From an uncultured Klebsiella sp. (GTDB lineage Bacteria > Pseudomonadota > Gammaproteobacteria > Enterobacterales > Enterobacteriaceae), in the NCBI GenBank assembly GCA_902490055.1, contig CABUCP010000107.1:1-8595 (forward strand): a stretch of DNA of 8,595 nt, in the 5' to 3' direction. A program made the position numbers and the translations under genes. Below the pieces are notes generated by a model, which saw only the letters and a list, made by a program, of their open reading frames with translations, was not told where the DNA came from and ran no database searches. This document shows, piece by piece, positions 8,140 through 8,595 of this stretch (position 1 is its first letter; every line of letters begins with the position of its first letter).

Positions 8140-8146
8140 ATTCGTC

Positions 8147-8175
8147 TTATCAGATGATTCTGATTGCCCGATAAG
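8147..8175 (+). promoter_or_regulatory. Predicted fliE promoter (sigma70-type, with overlapping sigma28-like -10)
   Basis: TTATCA (8147-8152), a 17-nt spacer and GATAAG (8170-8175) form a modest sigma70-type promoter reading toward fliE. The same stretch contains CCCGATAA (8167-8174), 7 of 8 bases of the FliA (sigma28) -10 GCCGATAA, with TATCAGAT (8148-8155) at the correct 11-nt distance as a poor -35. The start would be near 8182, leaving a leader of about 118 nt before fliE. Confidence 0.4.
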
Positions 8176-8259
8176 CCGGGTTTTTTGCAGCTAATTACCC
8201 GCTTTAAGCAAAAAACGCTGTGTTAGGGTGTGCAGCATTGGCGAAGTGCAGGGCGAAAT

Positions 8260-8277
8260 GGCGCCTGGCGCCTGGCG
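8260..8277 (+). repeat. 7-bp tandem duplication / GC hairpin in the fliE leader
   Basis: GGCGCCT occurs twice in tandem followed by a partial third copy, GGCG (8260-8277). In the fliE mRNA it can fold as GGCGC-CTG-GCGCC (8260-8272), a 5-bp all-GC stem with a 3-nt loop, ending 19 nt before the GAGGA ribosome binding site. The hexamer GGCGAA also recurs three times in this leader (8240, 8252 and 8274). Confidence 0.55.
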
Positions 8278-8300
8278 AACACGACACTATTGAGGAACAG

Positions 8301-8358
8301 ATGGCGATTCAGGGTATTGAAGGCGTGCTGCAGCAGATGCAGACCATGGCGATTCAGG
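8301..8358 (+). repeat. 13-nt direct repeat inside the start of fliE
   Basis: ATGGCGATTCAGG occurs at 8301-8313 and again at 8346-8358, 45 nt (15 codons) apart and in frame, encoding Met-Ala-Ile-Gln both times. The repeats flank the codons for [11 protein letters not shown]. The second copy replaces a segment that is variable among enteric FliE proteins. Confidence 0.9.
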
Positions 8359-8595
8359 CAGGAAACAGCGGGCGCAATAGCGCCGCGCCGGGGGTGAGTT
8401 TCGCCAGTGAATTAACCGCCGCGCTCGGCAAAATCAGCGATACCCAGCAGGCCGCGCGTAAGCAGGCGCAGAATTTCGAGCTAGGCGTGCCGGGCATCAG
8501 CCTCAATGACGTGATGGTTGACCTGCAAAAATCTTCGGTCTCGCTACAGATGGGCGTGCAGGTGCGTAATAAGCTGGTGGCGGCCTATCAGGACA
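8301..8595 (+). CDS. fliE: FliE, flagellar hook-basal body protein (3' end cut by window)
   Basis: FliE is a small exported protein that joins the FliF MS ring to the proximal rod and completes the export-gate/rod junction; it is among the first substrates secreted. The window holds 98 complete codons of an expected 104 or so; the C-terminal handful of residues lies outside. The start [14 protein letters not shown] matches the enteric N-terminus. The conserved core [13 protein letters not shown], the [11 protein letters not shown] block and the C-terminal helix [18 protein letters not shown] are all present, with no membrane segment or signal peptide. ATG 8301 has GAGGA (8292-8296) 4 nt upstream. 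A second in-frame ATG at 8346 begins with the same 13 nt but would remove the conserved N-terminus. The gene is transcribed away from fliF and is monocistronic in related enteric bacteria. Confidence 0.98.
   Translation, partial: MAIQGIEGVLQQMQTMAIQAGNSGRNSAAPGVSFASELTAALGKISDTQQAARKQAQNFELGVPGISLNDVMVDLQKSSVSLQMGVQVRNKLVAAYQD

Noticed and set aside
8166..8186. CCCG-ATAAGC-CGGG followed by six T, resembling a rho-independent terminator reading toward fliE.
   Set aside because: The stem is only 4 bp. It overlaps the predicted fliE -10, so a transcript from that promoter would not contain the full stem, and no gene upstream reads into it on this strand.
1..8595. A mobile element, CRISPR array, tRNA, toxin-antitoxin or defence cargo hidden in the cluster.
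   Set aside because: Both strands were read. All long intervals are filled by conserved flagellar genes with intact junctions, and the two gaps (137 and 306 nt) contain only promoter-like and short repeat elements.

Overview
This window is a chromosomal flagellar biosynthesis cluster from a motile gammaproteobacterium, almost certainly a member of the Enterobacterales. The gene order fliE | fliF-fliG-fliH-fliI-fliJ-fliK | fliL-fliM-fliN, with fliE divergent from the rest, is the E. coli/Salmonella arrangement. The proteins also read as close relatives of those enteric homologues, compared from memory. The sequence is GC-rich, and FliJ, FliK, FliL and the linker regions differ enough from E. 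coli and Salmonella that I would not name a genus.

Layout, from the right end leftwards: fliE (8301 to the window edge, + strand, about six residues short of complete) and fliF face away from each other across a 306-bp control region (7995-8300). On the minus strand, fliF, fliG, fliH, fliI, fliJ and fliK follow with overlaps of 4, 8 and 1 nt, a 21-nt gap, and a 4-nt overlap. A 137-nt gap (1512-1648) then holds a probable separate promoter for fliL-fliM-fliN. The fliN start codon lies inside the end of fliM, and only its first 17 nt are in the window.

How the genes work together: FliE joins the basal-body MS ring to the rod. FliF forms the MS ring. FliG, FliM and FliN form the C ring (rotor and switch), which generates torque and reads CheY-P. 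FliH, FliI and FliJ are the cytoplasmic ATPase complex of the flagellar type III export gate. FliK is the secreted hook-length ruler that triggers the change in export specificity. FliL is an inner-membrane protein near the stator. Together these build the base and export engine of one flagellum.

Every coding gene here belongs to a well-described system, and I found no hidden novel system. What merits a second look is non-coding or fine-scale: mirrored promoter elements around a candidate FlhD4C2 box, matching GC hairpins made of short tandem repeats about 20 nt upstream of the fliE and fliF ribosome binding sites, an inverted repeat in the predicted fliL promoter spacer, and short in-frame repeats in fliE and fliH.
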